A DNA stretch of 64,000 nucleotides from positions 930,001 through 994,000 of the forward strand of contig JBANDB010000016.1 of assembly GCA_037576215.1 (NCBI GenBank), read 5' to 3'. Under the pieces are notes generated by a model that was given only the letters and a program-made list of their open reading frames with translations, did no database searches and was not told the DNA's origin. This DNA comes from Armillaria gallica. Lineage: Eukaryota; Basidiomycota; Agaricomycetes; Agaricales; Physalacriaceae. The translations under genes and the position numbers were made by a program. Below, piece after piece: positions 33,599 to 45,086 of the stretch (the stretch's first letter is position 1; every line of letters begins with the position of its first letter).

Positions 33599-34890
33599 GG
33601 CACGTATCCCAATCGTAACGGAACTATGTGCCCTGGAAGAATGTCCACGACATTTGTGGCCTTGTCTCTGTATAGCCTTCGTCAGCGACGCAAATAGACA
33701 GAAAAAAATCTGCACACATCAAATCAACTTCGGTCAGAACACCAATCGTCCTAGTACCACCTCCCTCGACATTTTCAGGCCCTCTGAGTTGGCCAGATCC
33801 ACGTCGGCGGGGGACACTGTCAAGATCATTGAAAAAGGTGAAAGTATGGACACACATCGATCCTTCGTGGTGTCGTTGTTTCATTGTTCACGTCTTCCTA
33901 TTCTTATAGTCAATTTACTGATACTCTCCGAACGATGCAGATGTCAGCGAAGACTCGAATATGTTCCGTGTGTGGAGAGGTGTGAACGGCACTGTGACTC
34001 CCAAATGAGCCTTGGCATCCCGTCATTGCTATTCAGTGATATGCACATATGTTTCTGCTTTCTTCCGGAGCTGTTCTAATCTCTGTTTTAGCCTGTTGGA
34101 CCTCGCTTCTTGGCCTTGTTCTTCTACTCGGCAGTTTTTCTAACTGTGATGGCGACCCACTTCATGAATCTCGACTGACTTTGTGAATACCCAGATGTGA
34201 CGGTTTCGACGATGCATTAATTCTTGGCCTTTTACTCAATGCCCTTCTTGCCGCGACATTGGTTTCGCTTCAAGCTTGTGTAACCAGTGTCTGGTATCAT
34301 AGTAGTCCTGTTCAGATTCTGCATGGCCCCTGGTGCTAATCCCTAGGTGAGTCAGTGCCGTAATTCGATCCCGTCTTCTTGTCAGCTCATCTAGTCTTTC
34401 GCTCGGCATTCGCATTCTCTGCCAAGACATTAGTCCACGCCATATGACCCCTCCTGCCATTTAGATTTCTCATATAAATGCTGCTGGCACTCTCTGTAGC
34501 GTTGGCTATTGCAGCCATTTCTCGAGACTTGTGACATTGGTTTGCTGCAACTTTGAATTATGCGCGTGCTTCCAAAATCTATTTGCACACCGCAACGCAT
34601 GCATATGGCTTGCAATGTTAGGGCTGTGGACCTGGCTATTCCTTATTGGGACCTGGTGCCACTAACACCACCACTAGTAGGTTAGTTGCTATACAGCATT
34701 CTTACTACTGAGTACCCACTTTGAGTCCCGTGTAACACGGTTCTGATATCACTGCCGGCTTCTTCTACACAGCACTTGGTTGATATCGGAGTGATTTGGC
34801 CCTTTGAATACTATCTTTTGACTAGCTTGCTCCTGATCTTTGCTCCTAGTTCCCATCATCTCTTTCAAGAGATATATCTAGTTCGAAGAA
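33599..34890. other. gene-poor region with hydrophobic frame traces
   Basis: A 165-codon plus-strand frame (33582-34079) and later stretches such as FLALFFYSAVFLTVMATHF (about 34108) and LLLALSVALAIAAISRL (about 34480) could encode membrane helices. Stops interrupt them and I cannot build a gene. It may be a decayed multi-pass membrane protein. Confidence 0.3.
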
Positions 34891-37281
34891 ATGCGGCCTC
34901 TCCTTCTTGTATGGATGCTGGTGGTGCATTTTATCACATTGGGTTCTGCACAGAACCTCACGCCATCCAGTTCCTGGAAAGTGAGTACCACTTCTGTGGT
35001 TTAACGACAACAGCAAATGCTAACATACATGAATAGGAACCTAACATTACGTCGCCTAAAGACAAACGCATTAGCTTTGCCAGGTCAGCTCTCGAAAAGG
35101 CCGTCAGCATGCTTCAGTCCAATGGGCAATTCAACGGTGCGTTTATTTCACATTATTTCCAGTATCGAGCTCCCAATTTACGTATCCGCAGATTCCACAT
35201 ATGAAACCCCTGGCAGGCTTTATGCACAAATGGCTGAATTCGACAGACTGACGAACCAAACAATTTACAAGTACATACTGAAGCGGTATTTTGTGGAGGC
35301 AGAGTCGCTCAATCCTGGATTTTTGGACATGATGTCAGTACGTTCTCGCTAGAATTTCTGCTGCTGATCGCCTTTGTACAGTGTTAGTTTATTTTCTACT
35401 AGCGCTTTCCAAATTACTGACAACGTTATTCTCGATGATAGCTATCAAATGGGCTGTGAGTCAGATTGTCTGTTGACGTTAATTTGCTCATCTTCCGTAG
35501 AAGTTACGGATACGCTGCTGCTCGAGCCTATGCTGCTTATCAAGACCCAGACTTCCTCGATCTTGCTGTGACTTCGTGGATTTCTGCAAGACGGTATACA
35601 GTATCTAAGGAGCAAGCCACCTCGGGCACCACAGGCGTTAAGCAATTTAGTCTCTCACCATCGTGTCCGAATCAAGGCCCGGGTGGTGAGACTCTTCAAT
35701 TACCAAAGCTGATCCGTGCATTGATTCTAGTTCACAGCAACGATGGCGGGTGGCACCTTTTTTGTGAGTTAAGCTTTACACATTCACATCAAGCTGATTA
35801 ATCGATGGACTAGAGCAAGGAATCCAACGACACAAGCGTCACTAGTCGGGCCACTGGGTTCGTCTTCTTATTTATTATTTATTATTTCTTTTCTCTATTT
35901 TCAATTCATCATTAACTCTGAACAACCAGCTCTTTTCTGATGTGAGCGCTGTAATCTTCGCTGATATAGGGTATAACCTTGGCTGACTGCGACGAAGCCT
36001 TTCGGCTCTATTAGCAGAAGCAACGTCCAACCAGACGTATCTCGATGCCGCTATCGAGTCAGCAACTTTCATACAGTCACATCTTCTCAATCCGTCTGAT
36101 ATCGTACTGAATAACATATCGTCGTCTTGCGCCGTAAATCAAATCCAGTTTCCGTACAATTGTGGGATCTTCATCGAAGGGTTGGTCTTCCTAGCGGATA
36201 TGACGCACAATGCATCAACCGAATCCTTGTATGTTGTGTTAGCTAAGGGTCGACCGCATACTGAATCATGATTTCTGTCAGATTGCGCAGTACGATTGTT
36301 GCAGTGACTAGTGCATTGAAATGGCAAGGATCTAATGGGATCATACATAGTACGTATTTTACCCATACATTTACCTTATGAGCTCATCGCTTTTTCATGA
36401 ACGAAGCTAAGACCAATGGAGGACATCACGTCGTACGGGCCCTAGCAGCATTATACGAACGTAACACGACATCGTCCGATCTTCGTGAATATATCAAACA
36501 ATACATTGGTGTACAGGTGATCCCTCGCAAAACAACTCTCTTGGTTTACGAAGCTCACTTTGATTACGCACAGTATAATGCTGTCATCAAGCAGGCCAGT
36601 TCAGGGAGCAACATTTACGGGTTACCCTGGACGGAGTTATCAGGCAACACGTTCAACAGTACTAGCCAGACGGTAGCTATAAGCGCGTTGCTTAGTTCAA
36701 TGCAGCTTGCAGGTGGATCGAGTGATAACCCGACTTCTAGTGCGATCCCCAGCCCAAGCCCAAGCACGTCCCCGTTGCCGACAAAGAAGACCCCGACTGG
36801 AGCGATGGTCGGCGGTATCGTGGGCGGAATGGCAGTCCTCGCCTTCATAATTGCAGGTGTCTTTCTCTTACGTCGACGGCATCGTCGAAGGAATAACATC
36901 CCTCTTGTTGTGGACGAGCGTTCCCCATGGATACTCACACCGTTCATGACTACATCAATCCCCGAATCTTCGGAGGTATCAAGACAACACGCAAAGATGA
37001 ACCAGGCTAAATACGCCGTGGTGACCAGTAGGGGGGAGTCTTCCTCGTCTCTGGAGTTGGAACAAAATCCGATTGGGAGAAGGATGAATGTAGGGATTAG
37101 GTCTACGGCTTCACTCGGGGCTGTTGCAAGTCCGCCAAATCCCCTGCACACGGAGGGAAGAGACGTTATGCCTACGGAAGAGCTACTGAGGCTGCTCAAT
37201 GAACGACTGCAGCTGGGCGGACGTAATGAATTGAATGACGACCTACCACCGGAGTATGAACACGAAGGACGGACTATGTAA
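34891..37281 (+). CDS. GH76-like secreted protein with C-terminal membrane anchor
   Basis: A multi-exon gene beginning with the signal peptide MRPLLLVWMLVVHFITLGSA. Family features, read across short introns, include SFARSALEKAVSMLQSNGQF, YGYAAARAYAAYQDPDFLDL, the ATMAGGTFF block after a short intron near 35740, LDAAIESATFIQSHLLNP, and TNGGHHVVRALAALYERN. These match the alpha/alpha-barrel fold of basidiomycete proteins annotated as glycoside hydrolase family 76 (endo-alpha-1,6-mannanase type). The last exon (from about 36406) adds a Ser/Pro linker, one membrane helix (GGMAVLAFIIAGVFLL), a basic stop-transfer run RRRHRRR and a cytoplasmic tail of about 120 residues. I could not confirm the Asp-Asp catalytic pair. 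A role in cell-wall mannan handling is inferred. Confidence 0.75.
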
Positions 37282-37439
37282 TACACATACCCTAGCTTAA
37301 TTCTTTCAGAGTTACGGTTTATTCTTGTGCAATTTGCTGTACTTTGTGGTCGGTGTGGCACGATTCATGTTTGGGCAACCGAATCCTGGTTATTCCGTTG
37401 CCTCGATTTCGCCGATGGTGCTGTCCACGTGGAACAGAA

Positions 37440-37982
37440 GGGAAATTTACCTGGACACAAGGCTAGAATCTTGGCTGCGATGGACTGCCCAGCTGCGCGG
37501 CAATAACTCTTACCAGAAAATATCATTCCCTCGGATATATAGGTGGAGACAAGACTACGACACCGACCGTGTCCATGCGTGCGCGACATCCTGTTTCACA
37601 TGAAGAGCCTGCAGGATTCTGGGTGAGTAGCTGAGTCTATGCACTTCTCCTGGTGTACTGGCATGGTCGGCGACATTTCCAATAGCCTAGTAAGAGGCAG
37701 TCATTTTGCCAGTGGGCTTCACGCGAACTCTTTTCCTCAGAGACTAATTCTCGTTCTAGCATTCCTGCATGGATACGAACTTACCATAACGAACGCACTA
37801 CCTTCCGGCACCGAACGGAGGATCAATTCTATCCAGTCCGCATAGAAACTGGCGGGGTTGTCGAGGCGTTTATCCGAAGCCTCGCCTAAACTCTGTGCGC
37901 AGTGGTAACGGTGCTCGTGGAATAGGCATGGAGCATCCCATATTAGCGAGGTCTCCTACCATCGTTTGGCAATTGTACCTTC
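37440..37982 (+). repeat. CAP-2 upstream region, copy of 33040-33598
   Basis: This is the intact counterpart of the orphan copy. It leads directly into the TATAAGAGGAGG box and CAP-2. A weaker relative precedes CAP-1 (28780-28910, including CTACCACCGCTTGGTAAAT). It contains GGATATATAGGTGGAGACAA, which may be an ancestral core promoter. Confidence 0.75.
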
Positions 37983-38032
37983 CGATCAGAGGTATAAGAG
38001 GAGGTGAAAATCGGTCCTGCACATTATCCAAA

Positions 38033-38790
38033 ATGATATTCACCCGCCTTTCTGTTTTCCTCGTGGCTTGTGCTGTGACTATTCACGCTGTAAGCGACTT
38101 CGTCTACGTTGGCCGTTTCATTCGTGGCTGACGCCTTGTTTTAGCGAAACATTGCTCTAGTTGACCGTGATGTGCTCCCGCTTCCGCTTTTAATAACATG
38201 CCGTCTATGCTCATCATCGTGATTAGGACTCTAGCTGGACGGACGACGACACTTTTCAATCGGCTATCCTTGATACCACCAACTCGTACAGAAGCGCACA
38301 CGGCGCTGACGCGTTAACCTGGAACGACACCCTCGCTTCGTATGCGCTCGAGCATACCCAGTCATGCGTGTTTGAGCACAGCGTACGTGCTCCTCTTTAT
38401 TCTGTTTCGTTGCTCGTCTTGACGGCTTAATTCAGGGAGGGCAATACGGCGAGAACCTCGCGGCGGGGTACGAGTCGCCAGAGGCTTCCGTGAAGGCTTG
38501 GGGCGACGAGGGGGATTCCTATAGCTGTGATGACCCAGGGTTCTCGAGCGATACAGGTCATTTCACGCAGTTGGTGTGGAAGAGTACCACCACTGTGGGG
38601 TGTGCGCGGGTCAACTGCGATGGAACCAACGATACACCGGGATGGTCAGTTGAAATGCGCTTGGTATTGTAATTGGATAACTAACTTCCTTTTGCTCCTT
38701 TTTGATAGGTATGTTACTTGTGAATACGACCCTGCTGGTAACATCGTTGGTGACGACAACCAATACTTCATTGACAATGTTGAGTGTTGA
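38033..38790 (+). CDS. secreted PR-1/CAP superfamily protein (CAP-2)
   Basis: This paralogue of CAP-1 has the same five-exon structure. A signal peptide (MIFTRLSVFLVACAVTIHA) is followed by RNIALVDRD and the CAP domain. Landmarks are AILDTTNSYRSAHGADAL, YGENLAAGYESPEASVKAW, GHFTQLVWKSTTTVGCA and CEYDPAGNIVG, ending NVEC. Compared with CAP-1 it is more acidic (ADDTF, GDEGDSYSCDDPG, VGDDNQ). All exons are open. Cysteines in CVFEHS, SYSCDDPG, VGCARVNC, CEYD and the final NVEC match those of CAP-1. The role in extracellular lipid or sterol binding is by family analogy. Confidence 0.92.
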
Positions 38791-39015
38791 GGGGTCCTAG
38801 AAGTTTGACGGGTGGATTGTAATAGTACCTACCTCCGAATTTGTTTTTGGTGTCTCGAATTTAGAAAGGTAGAAAGTTACTCATGGCAACCGAGTCATCT
38901 ATGTTTCGACATGTCGACGGTATCGTGTATGTTATGTAATGCCTGTAGAGGTACAAGGTAAGCTATCAAGGGCGTCTAAAGGATAGTGAAATAGAACAAA
39001 AGATGGAACACATAA

Positions 39016-39791
39016 TCACGGTACAAGAGCCTCTTCGCTCCAAGAACCCTTCTCATTTTTCCAAAACCTCGTTCTCCGATTCGGTAGAGGTCCCAGTTCA
39101 ACATAGTCAACCTCCGTAGGGTCGATAACCACCAACGCGAAATGGCTCAATGCCGTCTGCCAAAGGCGCCTGTTTTCTTCACTGCTCCACTCTCCATCGG
39201 CGTTGGGCTCCTCGAGCTTCACCGGCCATTTCTTTGCCGCTTCCTCTCCACCTACAAGCGGTGAACCGGGGATAGGTCGGCACCATGACGCCTTCATGTA
39301 CGGGCTCATGCCTCGGTAGACTTCCTGCCGCTTCGCTTCCCAGTCAAAGCCCTCCTTGCGAAGCAGTCCCATGGCACCGTTATCCTTTCCAGCCTGCGTA
39401 TAGTGGAGGAAGTGCTTGTACAAGCCATTCGATGGGACAGGGATAATGGTCGCGAGACCTGTGACACGGTACTGCTCTTTGGCACCCTCAATCCACCATG
39501 CAAGCTGGACGTGGGGGTTCGAAATTATCTGCGACGTCTTGGGCGTGCGGCTGTCGGTTGTGAAGAGCAAGAGAGGATGTTCTGTGTTCGTGGTGGGGGT
39601 GATAAAACCTCGGAAAATGAGGGAACGGACGTGGGGTATCGGTGTCGTAGGGTCGATAGAGGCCAGCTGAGTAACTGCTTTGTTCAATTAGTACCAAGAT
39701 AAAATGATAAAGGCGACGTCGCACCAACTGATTTATCGTGTGCTGCCAGGGTGGTTTCGATGGCCTGCTTCCATCGAGGACCTTGCGTCAT
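39016..39791 (-). CDS. FMN-binding pyridoxamine-phosphate-oxidase-like protein
   Basis: Two exons (39791-39725 and 39674-39016; GTGCGA donor, GCAG acceptor) encode about 241 residues. The split-barrel flavin-binding fold is suggested by TPIPHVRSLIFRGFI, LLLFTTDSRTPKTSQIISNP and HVQLAWWIEGAKEQYRVTG, the pattern of the Alr4036-type pyridoxamine 5'-phosphate oxidase-like domain. C-terminal features are ASWCRPIPGSPL and HFALVVIDPTEVDYVELG, ending with an Arg-rich RRTRFWKNEKGSW segment. It probably binds FMN and acts as an oxidoreductase or flavin-dependent stress protein; the substrate is unknown. It is divergent from the gene at 39966, only 174 bp away. Confidence 0.85.
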
Positions 39792-39965
39792 ACTGTGAAG
39801 AATGGAAGGAAATAGAGTAGAAAATGTTGTTTTGAAGGGCCGCGACGAGGTTACTGTACAAGCATAGTACACTTTTTTACAAACATGAGTGGTGGTGGAG
39901 CGTGGAGCAATGACAGCCGATAGACAGCCAAGGCGAGGCCTTACCATTCTTGGTCAGGGACCACC
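39792..39965. promoter_or_regulatory. short shared intergenic region of a divergent pair
   Basis: Only 174 bp separate the start codons of the FMN-binding protein (-) and the membrane protein (+), so the two promoters must overlap. No TATA box is clear. Confidence 0.5.
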
Positions 39966-40728
39966 ATGATGTTCCGATGTCTGCTCTTGCTCTGCCTCTC
40001 CGTTCTCGCCCTTGCCAATACTGAGATAGTCAATTTCTACGCGAGTTCAGTCGCCCAAGTGCCGATAGCTGTTGGAACAGAGTGGTGAGCTGATACTACT
40101 GCAAAGCCGGCGCATGGTACTGACTTTGCTGTACACAGGGTAGCCCTCAGTGCCAGCAACAACCAGCGACAATATGAGATTACACCAGCACCATTAGGAA
40201 CGCCTCTAACGGCCGTATGTCCGAGCTCACCCTGCCAACACGAACTCTGGCTCAAACTGGACCTATCGAATAACGACTGGCAACAATTCACGAAATTCAC
40301 ATTACGCATATCCTGGGCTGCATATGTGCGTAGCATTAGAGATCTCCAGCTTCATGTTGCTAAACAGCAATGTATAGAATCCAGCCGACTTTCTCATTGA
40401 CATTCTTGATGGAGAATCGATCTCCAGCGCCAAATCTTCCGACCCCCCGACGCGTCTTAAATACGCTCGAATACGCCTCGTTGATACCGGTGTACTTACC
40501 CCGGGAATCTCTGTGGACAGACCCGCTGCTGTACCATTCACAGTGGTCCTCGAACCGCTGTACTTTGGTATCCTTCCGGCGTCTGTCGTCCCTACCCTCT
40601 ACTTCTTGATTCCAGTCGTGCTGCTGGCGGCCGCGGCTCTACCCTGGATCAATGCTTATCTCGAAGATATTGCTTTGAAAGTTAGGAGGGAGATACGTCT
40701 CGCTGCTATGGGCATAAAACTGCGATAA
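39966..40728 (+). CDS. secretory-pathway membrane protein, tentatively PIG-X/PBN1-like
   Basis: Three exons, joined at TEW|V and AAY|N by GT-AG introns, encode about 215 residues. A signal peptide (MMFRCLLLLCLSVLALA) precedes a beta-rich lumenal part (QHELWLKLDLSNNDWQQFTK, FTLRISWAAYNPADFLIDIL, YARIRLIDTGVLTPGI, VPFTVVLEPLYFGILPASVV). One membrane helix follows (TLYFLIPVVLLAAAALPWI), then a short basic tail. This topology resembles PIG-X/Pbn1, the accessory subunit of GPI mannosyltransferase I, but I do not see a diagnostic motif, so the assignment is only a suggestion. It could be another ER type-I membrane protein. Confidence 0.55.
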
Positions 40729-41039
40729 GGTGGATATCGTACGCCGATTATTTTTGCTTAGCGATTGACGTTTCTGCAGGTCATATGCTGTCTTTATTGA
40801 TGTCTCTTAGTGCCGCTTTCTTGTATTGTATTCAAGTCTGCTGCATGATACCCCGTACGTCTTCGAAACGAATGAGTTTTCTAAAGAATTTACGCTCAGG
40901 TTTCCTCAAGGCGGTTTTGTACGTCAGGCATTTTGTAAGATATCGCGCTATGAATCACGCTTTAAAATTGGTTTGCGAAGGTAGCTTCTCTCAAGTGTGG
41001 GGAAAGTGGAATAGTCGAACGGACATAGCCTCCATTCGG
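40729..41039. other. convergent intergenic region
   Basis: 311 bp of 3' flank between two convergent genes. A 126-codon frame (40785-41165, +) overlaps the 3' end of the acidic-protein gene and has no recognised content. Confidence 0.4.
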
Positions 41040-41753
41040 CTAGTGTTGAGAGGCACTGCCTTCTTCGTCATCTTCCTCTTCAGCAGGGCCAGGTTCCTAA
41101 GTATGAGTATTAGTCGCAATCAATATGGAAGCTGCGCCACTTACCGCAATCATCAACGCTGTTAAGCTTGGGCCTTCTTTTCGGTCACCATCGTCATTCT
41201 AATCCTACGTTCGCGTCAAACGCGACAGCTAAAGGGAGTGAAGGCTCACGTCGGATTCATCGCTGCTTCCCTCACCATCCGAGCTGGAAAGTGACGAAAA
41301 GGAACCCTCGTCGGAGCTGGTGGGCACAGTGTCCCTATCAGAGAATTCATATTCCTCATCTTCTTCGTCCTCGTCTGGATAGTCATCCGGCTAGGATACA
41401 TTCAGTGAAAGGCATAAGTTGTATAGAAGACATTGCATACGTTCTTTAACAGCACCAAAGTTAGATTTTCCTAGAGGTTTTAGTCAGTGGCAAAAGGTCG
41501 CGACCTTTAGATACCCACTTCATCCTCATCTGCAGATAGATTGTCCTTGAAAATTCGCGAGTTATATGGCTTTCAAGTGCGTAAAGTAGATGTGGCTCAC
41601 TTCAGATGACTCCGAGTCCGATATGGATGAGTCGTCCTCTGAGTCAAATGATTGACTGCCATCATCTGAAGGTATGCCACTCTGGCGGATGGGCATTTTC
41701 TTTTTGTCTTGACCTAATTGTTGGCCGACTTCAGAAGTCGATGGCACGGACAT
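41040..41753 (-). CDS. acidic Ser/Asp/Glu-rich protein A
   Basis: Several short exons. The start at 41753 reads MSVPSTSEVGQQLGQDKKKM, then SFDSEDDSSISDSESSEV. A middle exon reads DDYPDEDEEDEEYEFSD, then SDEGSFSSLSSSDGEGSSDE. The likely last exon reads EPGPAEEEDDEEGSASQH and stops at 41040. The product would be a small, highly acidic, Ser-rich, intrinsically disordered protein of roughly 130-150 residues with many casein-kinase-2-like sites. Such proteins are often nuclear (histone or ribosome chaperones), but I see no diagnostic CHZ or nucleoplasmin motif. It is the first of three similar genes in a row on this strand. Confidence 0.5.
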
Positions 41754-42325
41754 GGTAGTGACACAAGTGAAGGGATGTCTGCGTAAGCTCAAGGTTCGGG
41801 GTGCGTCGTGCCACTATCTGGAACAAACTGAAAGGCAGAAGAGATGGTGGTGGTTATTAACATGCAAGGGACGGTTCGTGGGAAAAGCGGAGATTTCTTT
41901 GTCTTATCTTATCTATCCATGAGTCAGCATGATTACGAGCGCCCCTACCCTAAGCCCATCGATTATCCTTCCTTCTTCCCTTCTTCCTCTTGCCTACACG
42001 CAAAAATGCCTCTCAAACTAAGTGGCTAGCAGTATCTTTTTGATATTTCTATTCGATTCTCAGCGCCTAGCATTCGGCCCTTTTGTAGGGATTCATCTAT
42101 CAACCCGGGGGCGCGAGAGAAAATTCGAGGCATTCCTCAATACACTTCGTCAAGGATGACTTCACTTGGCCTTTATGATGCCAAAATATACTTTAGGGGT
42201 CCAAAAATACTTTGAACGATAACAAGAATACATTATACATGTTACAACGCGGACGAGAAGAACGGTATGTAGTAATAAATCAGCACATTCTATCAATTCT
42301 TGACTTCCTTTCTTCCCGCTTTAGC
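41754..42325. other. intergenic region between acidic genes A and B
   Basis: 570 bp with the promoter of A and the 3' flank of B. I see no gene or repeat. Confidence 0.4.
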
Positions 42326-42853
42326 TCAAGCTTTGGCCTTCTTCGTCTCGACATCCTCGCCTTCATGGGCGTCGACTTCATCTATAGCCCTCTTCTTGGC
42401 GGCAGCCACCGGTACAGGGACCTCGGCGTACTCTTCGTCTTCGTCTGCCTCATCAACTTCCTCTTCTTCGACGGCAGCTTCACCGTTTGGCTGTGAACAT
42501 CTCGTTGGATTGGACGGCAATCAAAACAGGACAACCCACGTTTCCCAGTAAAAGTGCTGTCAGGCTGGATTTCTGCAAGAAAAAGGCGCGCGTCTAGCTA
42601 AAGCTCGTTGGCTTGGGCAGAGACATACCCTAGCACCGCTCTGTTCTTCTTCTTCATCCTCTTCTTCGTAATCGTCGTCGTCATCATCCTGCTGTACGGG
42701 ACATTAGCGCCCTGCGCGGCACCACAGCGCCGGTGACGGTACCTCCACATCATACTCGTCACTCTCCTCCTCCTCCTCGACCTGGGGGTCGTTAACAATG
42801 ACGGCCTCAGGCTCCTCCTCCTCGGTGGGCTCTATCGTGGGCTTTTCCGACAT
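42326..42853 (-). CDS. acidic Glu/Asp-rich protein B
   Basis: The start at 42853 reads MSEKPTIEPTEEEEPEAVIV, then a Glu run to ESDEYDVE. A second exon reads QDDDDDDYEEEDEEEEQSGA. The last exon reads PNGEAAVEEEEVDEADEDEE, then YAEVPVPVAAAKKRAIDEVD and DVETKKAKA at the stop. The basic KKRA and KKAKA clusters in an acidic protein suggest a bipartite nuclear localisation signal. It is about 110 residues long. The layout (acidic body, then KKRxIDEVD, then a basic end) is shared with protein C, so the two are paralogues. A role as a histone or nucleosome chaperone is plausible but not shown. Confidence 0.6.
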
Positions 42854-43247
42854 CGTGGGTGTGGTGGTGGGTTCTGTTCAGGTCTAGTTCCCAAGCGCGG
42901 CGCGGGAGTTGGATCACGGTGTGAATTCAACGGCGAAGAGTCACGTGGGCGGATACGAGCGGATCGGCTTGGCGGAAGGAACAATGCCGTACTGGGAATG
43001 TACGGTCGGCGGCGGCGGCATTTTCCCTAGTGAGTCCTGTTGAGGTGGGGAACTTTGCGGGTTACGCAGGTCTGTTGTTCGTTGGATCCTGCCTTCCTTT
43101 TCTGTGCGGCTGACCAGTTTCAAGGAACTGGTAACCATCACTTTTGGCCCCTTTGGAGATGGCGTTTAATTGTGTGTGGCGAATTTAACCTCGAACCTCG
43201 CAAATTCAAACCAACACCGGGGTTGTACGGCAATGCCATTAGCTGTC
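42854..43247. other. intergenic region between acidic genes B and C
   Basis: 394 bp that include a GC-rich stretch upstream of B (GGTCGGCGGCGGCGGCATTT at about 43003-43022). I see no gene. Confidence 0.4.
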
Positions 43248-43776
43248 CTAGGAGATAACTCTCGGTTTTTTCCCTTCGGCTGTTTCATCCGTCTCGATTT
43301 CATCTATCCTTCTCTTCTTAGGATTGGAGGCTGAGGATTCCGTGTACTCTTCATCTCCATCTGCTTCTGCATCATGATCGGCAGGCTCTTGAGGCTATGT
43401 CCAAATATCGCATTCAGTACGTGCTGGGGAGAAGAAGCACACGTACGTTTTTCAACAGGAGTAGCGTTAAAGACTACTCGGGCACGTCAATTGGGTTACA
43501 TTAAGGTCGAGTAAGAAGGCCCTTACCGATGGTCCCTTTTCATCATCCTCCGACCCGCTGTCGTGGTCTTCATCTTCGCCATCATCCTCCTTAAATACGT
43601 CGCGTCATCAGGTTCGAGCTTATTTATACCGACGTGTTCACACAACTCACGCTTGAATCAGATTCCTCGGCCTCGTCGCTCTCTTCGTCATCTTTGTAGA
43701 CCATCTCGTCAGCGTGGATGACCTGGCCCTCCAGTTTACCAATCAGCTCGTCCTCTGCTTGCGTTTGTTCGGCCAT
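43248..43776 (-). CDS. acidic Glu/Asp-rich protein C
   Basis: The start at 43776 reads MAEQTQAEDELIGKLEGQVI, then HADEMVYKDDEESDEAEESD. A further exon reads EDDGEDEDHDSGSEDDEKGP. The last exon reads PQEPADHDAEADGDEEYTES, then NPKKRRIDEIETDETAEGKK and PRVIS. The KKRRIDEIE block corresponds to KKRAIDEVD of protein B. Protein C is about 120 residues long, with introns of normal length. Its upstream side borders 1.3 kb without a clear gene. The function is unknown; nuclear location is inferred from KKRR. Confidence 0.6.
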
Positions 43777-45086
43777 TGTTGTGGTTTTGGTTTAAACAAG
43801 AGCACGTGTGCGCATGTGAAATGCCATGGCCGTAAGCATTGTCATATGGACATGCCTAATTTGACGCGCGCGCTGGGATGAAACTGTGTACTTTTTTGGG
43901 GGGATTTTGGTGGAATTTCATCGACCTTTAAGGGAGAAACGACCTTGACCAAGGCCGACCAGGAACCCCGAGTACCCGAACTTTGGGCGTTTTCTGATTT
44001 CCAAGACAACTTACTACGGAAGCGTAGCGAAAGCGAAGAGCGGCACCGTTATGGTCTCGATGCCTGTGTTGACAGTCGGGCCCGCTCTTGTTGCAGCGGA
44101 AGGGCTGTCAACAGACACTTGATCCAAAACGATATGCACTCTCCATTCTGTTCGTTCTCGCTGGAACTCTCGATTGTCTCTTCGGTAGGGCGGTAGAGAG
44201 CTCTGCTGTTGACGTCGGCTATTTTAAGCTAGGATGCTTCACGAGGCTAGCAACTCCAACCGCTCCGTCATCCGACTTTGCTTCTCTGTGGTTTCCAGTG
44301 TTCTCGTATACATAACCAGGGTTTACCTGAATGTCCGCAAGAATCCACATTGGTCGCTCTCTTCAGATGGGGCGTCATTTATGAAGTCAGGATGGTCTTC
44401 TGGTTTATGTATACCTGGATCATCAGCTGAGGTTGTTGGTCAGCCCGTTTGTCTTTACACATGGTAAATACTGCTCGGAAAATTGCGCAGTCACGGTGTG
44501 CCGTTATTTCGGAGGGTCAAGGGACAGCGCTAGATGCCTTTTGGGCGGTGGTGCTCTTATCGTTCAGCTGGATGTCCTGGAGATGGTACTATGATAAAAT
44601 AGTGACGTGGTGATGATGTTCTTCATGATGATCTTCGTGGCACAGGAATAAACCTATTTTTTTTTTGGGTTGTTGAAATATTTTCATAAATTACGTCTTG
44701 AGGCGTAGGAAAATGTCCAAAAAAGGCAGGGCAGCAGTACTGCCTTTCCCTAACTTTATCCCTGCTCATTTATCATCGCGCCCCGACATTCATTTTTATT
44801 TCTTGCTGTCTTGCTCAGTACCAGCCGCCGTCGCCGTCATTGTGATACACAGTGACCACGGCACTCAGGTTCGACTGACGCCGCAGTGATTGTTCTGCTG
44901 CCTCGAGGCCAAACTCGTGGCGTTCACGCTTTGTTGCGGTTCGCCCCCCATCTTATCCTACTTCTCGACCTCCGACAGAACTGAATACCCGCATTCCCTA
45001 CTCGATATCATCCTTTCACAGATAACGGTGACCGTACTGTCGACATTAGTTGTCGGAATCTAGGATAGCCCAGACAGCGTCGTTGT
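43777..45086. other. intergenic region upstream of kinase
   Basis: 1.3 kb between divergent genes. Open frames from 43945 to 44467 overlap each other and have no recognised content. The stretch 44890-45086 is probably the kinase 5' UTR. I see no RNA gene. Confidence 0.4.

Noticed and set aside
33582..34079. 165-codon plus-strand open frame
   Set aside because: It starts at the broken end of the CAP promoter copy and has no recognised domain or paralogue; composition suggests chance or a decayed membrane protein.
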